Source: JACQID01 sp035289125 (GTDB lineage Archaea; Aenigmatarchaeota; Aenigmatarchaeia; GW2011-AR5). From it: 42,801 bases of DNA. Shown piece by piece: positions 8,314-16,219 of this stretch. The stretch is from the NCBI GenBank assembly GCA_035289125.1, contig DATDXW010000039.1, forward strand, positions 1 through 42,801. Reading direction: 5' to 3'. The notes under the pieces were generated by a model. The model saw nothing but the letters and a program-made list of their open reading frames with translations. It was not told the origin of the DNA and made no database searches. Within the stretch, counting starts at the first letter, position 1, and each line of letters opens with the position of its first letter. The position numbers and the translations under genes are program-made.

Positions 8314-8895
8314 TCATAATGCGGTGGTGGTTGCCAGTATGAGCAGGAAGCAGAGCACCCAGAATTTCGCGTCCCATGCGAAGACCTTGCTACCGTCCAG
8401 CGGCGGGAATGGTATCATGTTGAACAGAGCAAGCTGCAGATTCACCCGCGCTCCGATTGCCGCAACGTCGCCCAGATATCCACCCAGTAAAAAGAACGCC
8501 AGCGCAATGAAGACGTTGGAAGCCGGGCCCGCTATGGATATGATTCCGTTCATGCTCTTCGTTATCGCCTTTGTTCGCCCCCATATGTCAGCCCGCGATT
8601 GTATGTATACGGCGCCCGGCGCCGCAAATATCACGCCAAAGAGGGATAGCGCAAGCGCTGCCACTATTCCGGTATTCCACATCCTGTACTCCGCATAAGC
8701 CCCGTAGGCACGGGCAACGAACCGATGGCAAAGCTCATGCAGCACGAAACCCGATGACACAGAAGCAAGGAACATCCCGACCGCGTAAAGCGAGAGCCCA
8801 TCTATGCCCGAAAGCCCGCCGTTATCCGCCAGCGCAAAAGCCACTGCCAAAGCCACAGCCGAAACCACTATGTCCTGCGCTTCTTTGCGTTCCAC
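8314..8895 (-). CDS. Site-2-type membrane metalloprotease, M50 family
   Basis: A 193-residue multi-span zinc protease that would cut substrates within the membrane. The zinc motif HELCHRF (HExxH) lies in the second hydrophobic segment, and the third ligand motif NMIPFPPLDGSKVF is near the C-terminus, both as in M50/rhomboid-like S2P proteins. The frame stays open further upstream, but that part is the SRP RNA gene. The start is therefore placed at the GTG at 8895, preceded by GGTGATTCA, a good ribosome site. It begins 15 bases after the mapped SRP RNA end and may be transcribed from the SRP promoter. Substrates are unknown. Confidence 0.85.
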   Translation of the reverse strand: MERKEAQDIVVSAVALAVAFALADNGGLSGIDGLSLYAVGMFLASVSSGFVLHELCHRFVARAYGAYAEYRMWNTGIVAALALSLFGVIFAAPGAVYIQSRADIWGRTKAITKSMNGIISIAGPASNVFIALAFFLLGGYLGDVAAIGARVNLQLALFNMIPFPPLDGSKVFAWDAKFWVLCFLLILATTTAL

Positions 8896-8909
8896 TGAAT
8901 CACCATGAT

Positions 8910-9280
8910 GGAGGCGCGCCCTCGGTAGACAGCCCGCGAACAGCAGGTTTGTCCTCCGCGATTGCTCGGTCCGGCGAACCCGCGAGCACCCCGTGTACGG
9001 GTTACGGTTGCTGCCTTCCAGCCCTGGCCGGTTTGCCGCGCAGGAATCCCGCAGGACCGGGCGTCTTCGCTCCTGCGAAGGGCCCACTATCCGCGTGCCG
9101 CCGTCCTCAGGCTTCGGCCCCGGCTGAAGCGGTTTGCCGTTTATGAACCGTGCATGGCATTACATGGCGGAATCTACGATTCCGCCCGTACAGGTGGAGC
9201 TTTGCTCCACCATGTATATGGCACTGCTTCCTGTGCATCGGTTTGTCATAGGTGCCCGCTAAACACCCGGCCTAGCCTCC
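8910..9280 (-). ncRNA. Signal recognition particle RNA (7S)
   Basis: The 371-nt minus-strand RNA starts GGAGGCTAGGCCGGG and ends CGCGCCTCC, so its ends pair as archaeal SRP helix 1. The 5' Alu part (GGCACCTATGACAAACCGATG region) follows the archaeal pattern. The helix 8 SRP54-binding motif is present as GGCCAGGGCTGGAAGGCAGC with the AACCG continuation at about 9035-9005. It scaffolds SRP19 and SRP54 for co-translational targeting. Ends are inferred from helix 1 pairing, accurate to a few bases. Slightly longer than the usual archaeal length of about 300 nt. Confidence 0.92.
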
Positions 9281-9302
9281 AAGAATTATTCGGAAGGAAT
9301 GT

Positions 9303-9312
9303 ACTTAAACGG
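9303..9312 (-). promoter_or_regulatory. TATA box of the SRP RNA gene
   Basis: Minus-strand CCGTTTAAGTAC, centred about 27 bases upstream of the SRP RNA 5' end at 9280, with a purine-poor BRE-like CCC in front. Spacing is right for an archaeal promoter. Confidence 0.6.
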
Positions 9313-9389
9313 GAAAAATCGGTTCTGTCGGGCTTATAACAGATGCCAAGGATTAACTGATTTATAAGCCCTGTTGCCCATGAATTTTC

Positions 9390-9872
9390 ATGGCGATAAA
9401 GACAGGAGTTTTCAAATGGAATATTACGGAAATATCAAAAGCCCTCAAAATAAAGGAAGCGGACGTAAGACTCTATTTCACGGACGGGCGCAGAGTTTCT
9501 TTCATACTTGAAAGAAGAATCGCCTATGAAATACTAAAAGGTTCGCTTGCCCCAAGCGAAGGGGCGGGTTATGATGTTCTTGATACCGATGGCGGGAAGT
9601 GGGAAGTAAGAAGCATAAGCAAGGATGGCATATATTTCTGTCCGAGTTATATGGTAGGGTCTGGTCGCAAGTTTGAATTACAAGGTTTCCTAAAGAAACT
9701 GAAAGAAGTGAGAGGTTATATAATTTCAGATATAGAGTCTTTCCCAGAAGTGCCGTTTTGGATAATACCCGTAGAACAGGTTAAACGGTGGTGGGAACAC
9801 GGAAAGTTAGGAAAGAATACGAAAATTACCCGTGCTACTGCTTTAAGTCTTATTGCTAATTTGTCTGGATAG
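9390..9872 (+). CDS. Putative restriction endonuclease paired with the DNA methyltransferase
   Basis: A 160-residue protein with no family I can name from sequence. A possible PD-(D/E)xK-like core is GYDVLDTDGGKWEVRSIS (about residues 66-83), where an Asp precedes a WEVR strand in the place of the usual ExK. Residues 107-138 (YIISDIESFPEVPFWIIPVE) look like the following beta strands. It is convergent with a type II-like methyltransferase and overlaps its 3' end by 30 bp, the arrangement expected of a restriction-modification pair. A TATA-like ATTTATAAGC about 25 bases upstream suggests a leaderless transcript. The nuclease assignment rests on context plus a weak motif. Confidence 0.55.
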   Translation: MAIKTGVFKWNITEISKALKIKEADVRLYFTDGRRVSFILERRIAYEILKGSLAPSEGAGYDVLDTDGGKWEVRSISKDGIYFCPSYMVGSGRKFELQGFLKKLKEVRGYIISDIESFPEVPFWIIPVEQVKRWWEHGKLGKNTKITRATALSLIANLSG

Positions 9873-10655
9873 AAAAGCTTGCGATAACTTATCCCGTGAA
9901 ATCTTCGCATAGTGCGGGTCTATCTCAAAGCCTATGAATTTGCATCCTAATTTCTTCGCCACTACACAAGTCGTTCCAGAGCCGAGAAATGGGTCCAAAA
10001 CTACTGTGTTCTGATTATGACCGTGAAGCTTGATGCACATTTCAGGCAGTTGTTCGGGAAAAGAAGCGGGATGCTCTTTTTCAGACTGCACCGTTTTGTA
10101 GGGAATGAACCATATATTGCCTCTGTCTCTTTTATCTCCGTTGGATTTCCCGTGATTCCATCTATCTATATTTGACTTGTCTGCATAAGGAACGCCCGTA
10201 GCTAATTTATCTATATTTACATTCTTATTTTTTGTAAAATGAAAAATATACTCATGGCAGTTGTTTAGAAGCTTCCGGCTATTTACAGGCTTGAAATGCC
10301 CTATATTGATTTTGTGTTCTGGCACGGCAATGGATTTAACCCAATGGATAGTATTCTGTAATCTCAGGCGTTCACTTATCTGTCTCGCCGTTTCAAACGC
10401 CTTAAACTCGTCCGTTGCTTTGTCACCTATGTTGAAGAATAAAGAACCATTTTCCTTCAATACGCGTTTACAGGCTTTCCCGAATTCAAGCATCCACTTC
10501 AGATATTCGTCATATTTCAGCTTGTCCTTGTAAGTTTTGTATTGAACACCGATATTGTAAGGCGGAGATGTAACGATTATATCTATACTGTTTGCCTCTA
10601 AAACGCCGTTCATTCCTTTTATGCAATCCATTTCATAGATTTGATTTACTTCCAC
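9843..10655 (-). CDS. DNA methyltransferase, beta class (N4-cytosine or N6-adenine)
   Basis: A 270-residue SAM-dependent DNA methyltransferase. The catalytic motif IIVTSPPYNIG is near residue 28 and the SAM-binding motif LDPFLGSGTTCVVAKKLG near residue 220, with the target-recognition region between. This IV-TRD-I order defines the beta class. SPPY is common in N4-cytosine enzymes but also occurs in N6-adenine ones. It starts with GTG at 10655, with GGGGTGT nine bases upstream as ribosome site. Converges with, and overlaps, the putative nuclease gene, so it probably protects host DNA in a type II system. Confidence 0.9.
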   Translation of the reverse strand: MEVNQIYEMDCIKGMNGVLEANSIDIIVTSPPYNIGVQYKTYKDKLKYDEYLKWMLEFGKACKRVLKENGSLFFNIGDKATDEFKAFETARQISERLRLQNTIHWVKSIAVPEHKINIGHFKPVNSRKLLNNCHEYIFHFTKNKNVNIDKLATGVPYADKSNIDRWNHGKSNGDKRDRGNIWFIPYKTVQSEKEHPASFPEQLPEMCIKLHGHNQNTVVLDPFLGSGTTCVVAKKLGCKFIGFEIDPHYAKISRDKLSQAFLSRQISNKT

Positions 10656-10750
10656 TTTCTACACCCCATATGAAGCTGCCTTATCGGCGCTAATCACTTA
10701 TTCTTGTCAAGCTTTAAGTCTATTTTCGCCTCATCTTTTATCATTATCAT

Positions 10751-10797
10751 TTGTGTTAGCAATTATGTTAGTTATGTTAGAGAAAGTATTTAAATAT
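10751..10797 (+). promoter_or_regulatory. GTTAG box cluster and TATA box before the 45-residue gene
   Basis: GTTAG occurs at 10755, 10767 and 10776 (the last two within TTATGTTAG repeats), just upstream of the TATA-like TTTAAATA at about 10790-10797. The ATG follows at 10818, which fits leaderless transcription. The boxes could be activator or repressor half-sites; the regulator is unknown. Confidence 0.45.
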
Positions 10798-10817
10798 CTG
10801 ATAGTCAATATGTTAAC

Positions 10818-10955
10818 ATGGCTACTCTGGACAAGCCTGCTGGCATAACTGTGACACTTGTTAACAGGAAGAAGAACAAAAGCAAGAGTTTTGTAGTCTA
10901 TGATATATCGTTAGAAGATGCGGAACGCGTAATTAAAGAGGCATTCAAGAAATAA
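10818..10955 (+). CDS. 45-residue basic protein, function unknown
   Basis: A short frame starting MATLDKPAGITVTLVNRKKN and ending DAERVIKEAFKK before TAA. It looks real because a TATA-like box lies about 25 bases before the ATG and the codon use is ordinary. The predicted fold is two strands followed by one amphipathic helix (SLEDAERVIKEAFKK), which resembles a small beta-beta-alpha DNA- or partner-binding module. It sits between the methyltransferase and the pilin island. It could be a controller for either neighbour; nothing in the sequence proves it. Confidence 0.55.
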   Translation: MATLDKPAGITVTLVNRKKNKSKSFVVYDISLEDAERVIKEAFKK

Positions 10956-10964
10956 TTCAGAAAA

Positions 10965-11414
10965 CTACGCGCACACCGGAGTCTCGCCCGCAGAACCGTA
11001 CTCGCCGGAAACGCCGCATCTTGTTGAAATAAAGGCGCGGCTGAAGTTCGCGCAGGCCGTTATCACGTTCGTCATGTTGAGGCTTACGCTTGCCTGCGAC
11101 CCGCGTGTTAAAGTCACGGGTAGCTGCGTCAGGTTCGTGGTTATCTGCCCGCGCGTATTCGTTATCGACGCGCCATTTATGGAATCGTCATCAAAGCCCG
11201 AGTTCCTTACGATTATCCGCCCAACCGAGTTTGCCATGTCCAGGTATACCTTTTCTATTACAACGGCTGCCGTATTGCATTCCATAGTCTTGTTCCTTAT
11301 ATCGTTGCCCGTGGACGCCTGGATATTGACCATCCAGTTCAGCGTCAGCGTTGCAACGACTAGCACTATGCCCACAAGAATCACTGCCGCCACGAGCGTA
11401 GATATTCCTTTCAT
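10965..11414 (-). CDS. Small class III prepilin, paralogue 1
   Basis: A 149-residue pilin-like protein: MKGISTLVAAVILVGIVL is a class III signal and helix with cleavage after Gly3. The beta-rich body carries CNTAAVVIEKVYLD, an R(I)IVRNSG motif and a C-terminal RGSQASVSLNM, then TACANFSRAF, with paired cysteines likely to form disulfides. The same body motifs recur in the pilins at 11414-11851 and 14993-15457, so these arose by duplication. Its start codon shares one base with the stop of the upstream pilin, indicating an operon. Confidence 0.8.
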   Translation of the reverse strand: MKGISTLVAAVILVGIVLVVATLTLNWMVNIQASTGNDIRNKTMECNTAAVVIEKVYLDMANSVGRIIVRNSGFDDDSINGASITNTRGQITTNLTQLPVTLTRGSQASVSLNMTNVITACANFSRAFISTRCGVSGEYGSAGETPVCA

Positions 11415-11851
11415 CAGCAGCCCTCCGCCCTTGTAGTCTCGTCTGACAGGCAGCTCGTGGTTATCACGGATTTGCTGTAATTCGCGCAGGCCGGCAACGC
11501 GCTGCTGAGGTTAAATGTTATGAGCGCCCGCTGGCCCCGCGACATGTCCATCGGCAACTGCGACGCATTGGCAAGCGCCATGCCGACTCCTCTCTTGTTC
11601 AGTATACTCGCGCTCACCACCTGAGCGTCGCCTTTTGCCAGAACGTACATCCTGCTCACGTTATTCTGGAAATCCAGATAAACGTTTTCTATGGTAACGA
11701 CGTTGCATTCCGTGACGAACGAGGACTTGTTTGAGAGTGCCTGCGTATCTTTCCGCACAAGCGTAAGAGCCCACGGACTCAAAATAGTGGCAAGCGTGAA
11801 AGCTATTGCCAGCAGCAGAACGGAAGCTATCAGCGGCGATATTCCTTTCAT
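11414..11851 (-). CDS. Small class III prepilin, paralogue 2
   Basis: A 145-residue pilin-like protein. The start is taken at 11851 (MKGISPLIASVLLLAIAF) because the class III site conventionally follows one or two residues; an in-frame ATG lies six bases upstream. The body has ECNVVTIENVYLDFQNNVSR, then RGQRALITFNLSSALPACAN and a closing Cys, closely paralleling its neighbours. Exported, processed by the prepilin peptidase, and inserted in a pilus or pseudopilus. Co-transcribed with the gene at 10965. Confidence 0.8.
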   Translation of the reverse strand: MKGISPLIASVLLLAIAFTLATILSPWALTLVRKDTQALSNKSSFVTECNVVTIENVYLDFQNNVSRMYVLAKGDAQVVSASILNKRGVGMALANASQLPMDMSRGQRALITFNLSSALPACANYSKSVITTSCLSDETTRAEGC

Positions 11852-11897
11852 AATCAATATTTTGTGCCGATTCTATATAAATAAGTCTTTGCCGTGT

Positions 11898-14843
11898 TCA
11901 GCCTATAGCTCTGTTGATTATTTTCACTTCGTCTATCACGCCATTGAAGAATGATGTTGGATTGTCTCGGCGGGTGGCGCCTATAGTAAATCCCGTATCT
12001 GCGTTGCATACATTGCCCGTAGTAGGCACGGGCGCGCTCGCATCAAGAATTCCATCAACATAAAGCATGATTTGCATGCCATTGTAAACCATAGCGCCAT
12101 GATGCCATGCGTTATCATTGATAATCGTATTTCCGGTGATGTCAAATCTGTTTGTTGGATTAACACAACCGCCCGTATAGCCCGCGCCGTGCAAAGTTCT
12201 TTCTGTCGGATATTTGATAATCACGATGCCCGAGCCGCCCGAGCCGCCATTATTAGTTCCCGCCGCGCCTCCGCCTCCTCCTGTATTCGCAGTGCCTGAT
12301 GCGCCATTGCCTCCAGAAGCGCCCGCTCCTCCTCCGCAGGTGGCGGAACCTCCTGAGGTAGCTCCGCCTCCTCCTCCTCCGCCCGCATAACAGACGGAAG
12401 AACCGGAGATGCTGTTGCTTGTTCCGTTTCCTCCCGCTCCTCCAGCATTTCCATTTCCATTTGCTCCTGCCGAGGAAGCTCCACCGCCACCGCCTCCACC
12501 GAATGCCTTTGTAACGCCATTGCCGCCATTATTTCCTTGCGATGGAGAAGTGCTTGGCGTGTTGCCCGCGCCTCCCAAGCCCGGAGTATGAGCCTCTCCG
12601 CCGCCGCCGGAACCACCTGCTGCTCCATTAACATTTCCTCCCATACTGCCTGCTGTTCCTCCTCCACGGCCTCCGCCTGTTGCGGTTATCGTGCTGAATA
12701 TAGAAGCTGTGCCATTTTCATTATTTACGCTATTGGGAACGGCTCCCACGCCTCCAGCTCCAACCGTTACGGTGTATGCTTGAGCGGTAATGCCGAAAGA
12801 CGGATTATACCTATATCCTCCCGCTCCGCCGCCGCCAGAGCGTCCGCTACTATATGAGCCGCCGCCGCCGCCGCCAACAACGAGGACTTCGGCATTAAGA
12901 TTTCTATTTGCCGTGAATGTTCCGCTACTTGTAAATGTGTGAATGGTATAACCTCCACTGTATGTTATTGTTCCGCCTGTTACATTATCACTGCCCGTGA
13001 ACATGGTAAATGCTCCGGGACTAAACCCTGACGCAAATTTATCAAATATTGTCCCGCTCGTGCTATTTGAATTGGACGTTTTAAACCATCCACTAACTGT
13101 AAATGATGTAGTGTTTTGCCACGCATAATCGGAATTCACGACATAATCATTAATGCCGTCAAAAGTGAGTGCTTTCTCATATCGGCCAGTGTAATCATAT
13201 ATGTGCGAGTCATACGCCGTCGTGCCTGTGCCTTCTTCAAATCTCCATGCTCCTACAATACCGTGTCTTACCATTACGTTATTCATGCTCTGATTTATTT
13301 CTGCCGCATTCAATGCGCGATTCCAGATTTGGACTTCATCAATGGAACCAGTAAAATAAGTTTCCATGCCTGCATTGGAATTGTAACCTATAGTCAAAGG
13401 ATAAATATAGTTAGTCATCGTGATAGCGCCACTTACTGGCAAACTCGTTACCGCCACATTTCGCAATTTCAAATAGTTACCGCTTCCTCCTGTCCCAGAA
13501 CCGTCATCCAATTTGAATCTAACATACAGAGGCGTAGTAATTGAGGAACCTGTATAAGAGAGGTCTTGCCAGTTGCCGTTGGTGGAACCTGTTGTTTGAC
13601 TTTGTGTAGTCCATGACGTTCCATCGGTACTGGTTTGTAAGTGAACTGTTGTGCCCCAGTTAGAGCCGCCTACTCCTTGTGCTGAAACAGTGCCTGACCA
13701 CCTTTTGGGAAGTATGGTAGCATTTTTCCCAAGTTGAAGAAGGTGACTTATGCCCCATCCACTTCCTCCTTTCCCTCGCACCTCTGTGCCCTGGTAGAGA
13801 ATGGCCGCTCCTCCTTCCGTTGCCGCAGTAATATCAAAATATTTTAGAGCATCTGCTAATGAATTAAGTTCAATAACAGAATTAATGGCTTCAAACTGCG
13901 TGGACCTATTTTCAGTACCTTTTAGTACTCCATTAATATATATTGATGCAGTAAAATCATCATATGTTCCTACTAAATGATACCAGCCCGTAGATGTAAT
14001 ACTATTATCTCCGCCTGTTACCTCTATCACAGAAGAATTACCAATGACTGCAAATCTAATCTGGTTTACTCTTGATAGAGATGCCCTATCATCCCAAAAA
14101 ACTGCATATCCGTCTGCACCACGAATATTTGTTCTTGACAATATATATGCAACATGATTATCTAACGAAGCAGAACTCGTATCAATATAAACCCATGCAG
14201 ATACTGTTACGGTATTAGTTGGATTTAAACTTGACGAATTTAAAATATTGACATAATCATTAATCCCGTCAAATTTCATCGCGTTCCCGTACTTCCCATC
14301 TACCTGTGCAGGGCAATCAGGACACGCGGGGCGCAATGTCCCGTCATTCCAGCTCTCGCCGGAAAACGTGCCGTCGCTACCACCGACGGAATCTTTAACG
14401 ACTGTGCTCAATGTTGCGTCATCAAACTGCCAATAATTGGAAAGAACAACCGGATTGTCCGCGTCTATTTCATTTCCTGCGGCGACTATTTTTATTTTTC
14501 CAACTGGCAGACTCGCCAGCTCTATCTGATTGAAAACCAGCGTGCCGACCCTGCCCGGCGCTATCGGGGATGCGAGCGTCGCTGTAACGGGCGTTCCGTT
14601 CATCAGCGTGGTTACCTGCGTGACAGGCGACGAGCCTACGTTCTTTATCGTAATCGTCCCGCTGCCGGATGCCACGGGTCCTATTAACTGCCCCTGCGTG
14701 AAAATTTGCGACTGTGTTGCCTGCTCGGCTTGTGTGCCGCTTTGCACGACAACCGTCTGGAAAAACGCAGCGGTGAAGCCGATTATTGATATCGTGATGA
14801 GAAGTAATAATATTATCGCGATGACGGACGTTATTCCTTTCAT
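11898..14843 (-). CDS. Giant prepilin-type adhesin: two LamG domains with inserted domains
   Basis: A 981-residue surface protein. Residues 1-35 (MKGITSVIAIILLLLITI, then FFQTVVVQSGTQA) form a class III signal and helix nearly identical to the major pilin at 33569. LamG 1 begins NAMKFDGINDYVNI at about 188 and closes with FTGSIDEVQIWNRAL at about 497-511, but residues about 314-478 interrupt it with a beta-sandwich-like domain (HLQTSTDGTSWTTQSQ region). LamG 2 begins EKALTFDGINDYVV at about 556 and closes with NGVIDEVKIINRAIG at the C-terminus. It is interrupted at about 622-879 by a glycine-rich domain (GYTIHTFTSSGTFT to GGSGIVIIKYP), the module also found in tail fibres. Likely an adhesin at a pilus tip or cell surface. 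The interrupted parts are AT-richer than the neighbours. Confidence 0.85.
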   Translation of the reverse strand: MKGITSVIAIILLLLITISIIGFTAAFFQTVVVQSGTQAEQATQSQIFTQGQLIGPVASGSGTITIKNVGSSPVTQVTTLMNGTPVTATLASPIAPGRVGTLVFNQIELASLPVGKIKIVAAGNEIDADNPVVLSNYWQFDDATLSTVVKDSVGGSDGTFSGESWNDGTLRPACPDCPAQVDGKYGNAMKFDGINDYVNILNSSSLNPTNTVTVSAWVYIDTSSASLDNHVAYILSRTNIRGADGYAVFWDDRASLSRVNQIRFAVIGNSSVIEVTGGDNSITSTGWYHLVGTYDDFTASIYINGVLKGTENRSTQFEAINSVIELNSLADALKYFDITAATEGGAAILYQGTEVRGKGGSGWGISHLLQLGKNATILPKRWSGTVSAQGVGGSNWGTTVHLQTSTDGTSWTTQSQTTGSTNGNWQDLSYTGSSITTPLYVRFKLDDGSGTGGSGNYLKLRNVAVTSLPVSGAITMTNYIYPLTIGYNSNAGMETYFTGSIDEVQIWNRALNAAEINQSMNNVMVRHGIVGAWRFEEGTGTTAYDSHIYDYTGRYEKALTFDGINDYVVNSDYAWQNTTSFTVSGWFKTSNSNSTSGTIFDKFASGFSPGAFTMFTGSDNVTGGTITYSGGYTIHTFTSSGTFTANRNLNAEVLVVGGGGGGSYSSGRSGGGGAGGYRYNPSFGITAQAYTVTVGAGGVGAVPNSVNNENGTASIFSTITATGGGRGGGTAGSMGGNVNGAAGGSGGGGEAHTPGLGGAGNTPSTSPSQGNNGGNGVTKAFGGGGGGGASSAGANGNGNAGGAGGNGTSNSISGSSVCYAGGGGGGGATSGGSATCGGGAGASGGNGASGTANTGGGGGAAGTNNGGSGGSGIVIIKYPTERTLHGAGYTGGCVNPTNRFDITGNTIINDNAWHHGAMVYNGMQIMLYVDGILDASAPVPTTGNVCNADTGFTIGATRRDNPTSFFNGVIDEVKIINRAIG

Positions 14844-14880
14844 GATATATATTGCACGTCCGTAGTATTAAAATTAAACG

Positions 14881-14996
14881 TACCGTCAGGGCTTTGTTTA
14901 AATAATCTGTCGCAATACGATGGGTTGCGATGTTTGCTTTCTGAAACACAACGAGCTGTGGTATGAAACCATTTATTAAACAAAGCCTACCGTCAG
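14881..14996. mobile_element. 98-bp MITE with terminal inverted repeats and 9-bp target duplication
   Basis: TACCGTCAG occurs in direct orientation at 14881-14889 and 14988-14996. Between them the element begins GGCTTTGTTTAAATAA (14890) and ends TTATTAAACAAAGCC (14987), imperfect terminal inverted repeats. There is no room for a transposase. It landed immediately after the stop codon of the pilin at 14993, so the right duplication includes that stop. A lone copy of the right end is at 33502-33516. The transposase family is not identified. Confidence 0.8.
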
Positions 14997-15457
14997 CATC
15001 CCTTTGGCACGCCATCAAATCTCACGGAATCGCACGCGCTCCCCACTATTGCGAAAGAGAAATTGGCGCATGCCGGTATCAACGAAGACGTATCAAAGTT
15101 GAAATAGGCGTAGCCTCCTCTCGTCACGTTCACTGGAAACTCCGTGAGGTTCGTCGCCGGCGTTCCCGTGTTGGAATAAACCACAGCCGAGCGCACCTGT
15201 TCGTTCGTATAGCCGGAGTTTCTTACTATCATCCTTGCGCGGCTGTTCGCATTGTCCAAGTATACGTCTTCTATGCTCAGCGACGCCGCGTTGCATCGAA
15301 CGGTCTCATCCGTCTTGTTTTCCACAGTCTTCGTCGTTGAGCCGATAAGCGTGTTGAACCATCCGGCAAATATCGGCACGACCGTGACAGCTATGGCTAC
15401 CATAAGCACCGCCGCGAGAATCGGCGAGATTCCTTTCTTATGCGATGAACCTGACAT
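14993..15457 (-). CDS. Small class III prepilin, paralogue 3
   Basis: A 154-residue prepilin. ATG at 15457 (MSGSSHKKGISPILAAVL) is preferred over the GTG nine bases upstream because GGGGTG lies six bases before it. Cleavage is expected after KKG. The body repeats the family pattern: RCNAASLSIEDVYLDNANSR, MIVRNSGY, RGGYAYFNFDTSSLIPACAN and a final Cys. It belongs to the same set as the two small pilins at 10965-11851 and is separated from the giant adhesin by the MITE. Confidence 0.8.
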   Translation of the reverse strand: MSGSSHKKGISPILAAVLMVAIAVTVVPIFAGWFNTLIGSTTKTVENKTDETVRCNAASLSIEDVYLDNANSRARMIVRNSGYTNEQVRSAVVYSNTGTPATNLTEFPVNVTRGGYAYFNFDTSSLIPACANFSFAIVGSACDSVRFDGVPKGC

Positions 15458-15519
15458 TCTTTGCACCCCTAATCTTTTGAAACATTTTGTCGTCGGCGGT
15501 TATAAGTATGACAGATACA

Positions 15520-15750
15520 TCAAGAACGAGACGCATAGCGTTTGCCCCTCCACTCCCTAACTATGTCCGTCATATTGGGACTTTTTTTAGAGGACACTTC
15601 CTTTCGTATGATGTCCATGGCATTGGAAGCCCTCTGTATTTTCGCATTATCGCTATATTTTGACACCGTCATATACTCAAATCTCCCTCCCTTGTGTCTC
15701 TTCCGCATCCTGTCCTGAAACGCCATGACTTTCGCCATTTCTATTATCAT
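15520..15750 (-). CDS. Small basic protein, function unknown
   Basis: A 76-residue, strongly basic protein (RMRKRHKGGRFEYMTVSKY region, KKSPNMTDIVREWRGKR end), probably helical and nucleic-acid or partner binding. A TATA-like TTTAAATAAAAAG about 25 bases before the ATG supports expression as a leaderless transcript. The overall size would suit an antitoxin or a chromatin-associated protein. No family is recognised. Confidence 0.5.
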   Translation of the reverse strand: MIIEMAKVMAFQDRMRKRHKGGRFEYMTVSKYSDNAKIQRASNAMDIIRKEVSSKKSPNMTDIVREWRGKRYASRS

Positions 15751-15839
15751 GAGAATATGTGACGCGCTTTTTATTTAAACTTTCTTGCCGCGAACACTTG
15801 TCACGGTAAAGACTAAGACGCGCCAGTCAAACTGCTGAA

Positions 15840-16000
15840 AGAAAAGGACTCATCAGGCATGGTTGTATTTTAGCGGTGCGGTTCGTCTTCGGCTTTATTA
15901 CAAGGAATTCGTAGAATTCCTTGTATGCCCAAAGACTTTCCACGGAAAGTCTTTGTTGTACTTGTTGCCGTCCTGTCAAAGAGTGAACCACTAATCCGCA
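15840..16000 (+). repeat. R1 hairpin repeat, copy A
   Basis: Contains two adjacent perfect palindromes: ACAAGGAATTC-GTA-GAATTCCTTGT at 15900-15924 and AAAGACTTTCC-AC-GGAAAGTCTTT at 15931-15954. They are preceded by AAAAGGACTC and CTTCGGCTTTATT and followed by GTTGTACTTGTT. The same order is found at 33001-33094 and 34561-34685. The surrounding gap 15751-16071 holds nothing else I can identify. It may be a non-autonomous element or a structured RNA. Confidence 0.75.
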
Positions 16001-16071
16001 CCCATCTCAGCTGCCCGCCAAAGATGTGCAGCTTTCGTTATGCAGGAATGTATTTGAAAGAACAAGCGGGA

Positions 16072-16209
16072 TTATAAATTATTTCTTTTTCCGAGCTCCA
16101 CAGCAATGTCATATAAAACGTTTATATGTGTGGTTTCTTCCTTATCACTGTCCGTTATACCTCTTTCCAATTTCCTCTGTACTACATGGTTACTATATCT
16201 TAATTTCAT
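16072..16209 (-). pseudogene. Fragment of a DUF4258/BrnT-like small protein
   Basis: A 45-residue frame starting MKLRYSNHVVQRKLERGITD, which resembles the N-terminal helix-strand of DUF4258-type proteins (conserved H..xR..eRgI pattern). The homologous part then stops being recognisable after SDKEE, and TAA follows early, so the gene is probably truncated or frameshifted. It starts 11 bases beyond the stop of the 666-residue LamG pilin. Such families are often toxins; no antitoxin is evident. Confidence 0.4.
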
Positions 16210-16219
16210 TCCATAGCCC

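Noticed and set aside
8896..9087. N-terminal extension of the M50 protease by about 64 codons
   Set aside because: This stretch is the SRP RNA gene; the peptide is basic and unlike a protease N-terminus, while GTG at 8895 has its own ribosome site.
12207..12980. Long Glu/Ala-rich and Pro-rich frames on other frames of the glycine-rich region
   Set aside because: They arise from GGN/GCN codon repeats of the true gene, which has recognisable LamG and Gly-rich domains on both sides.
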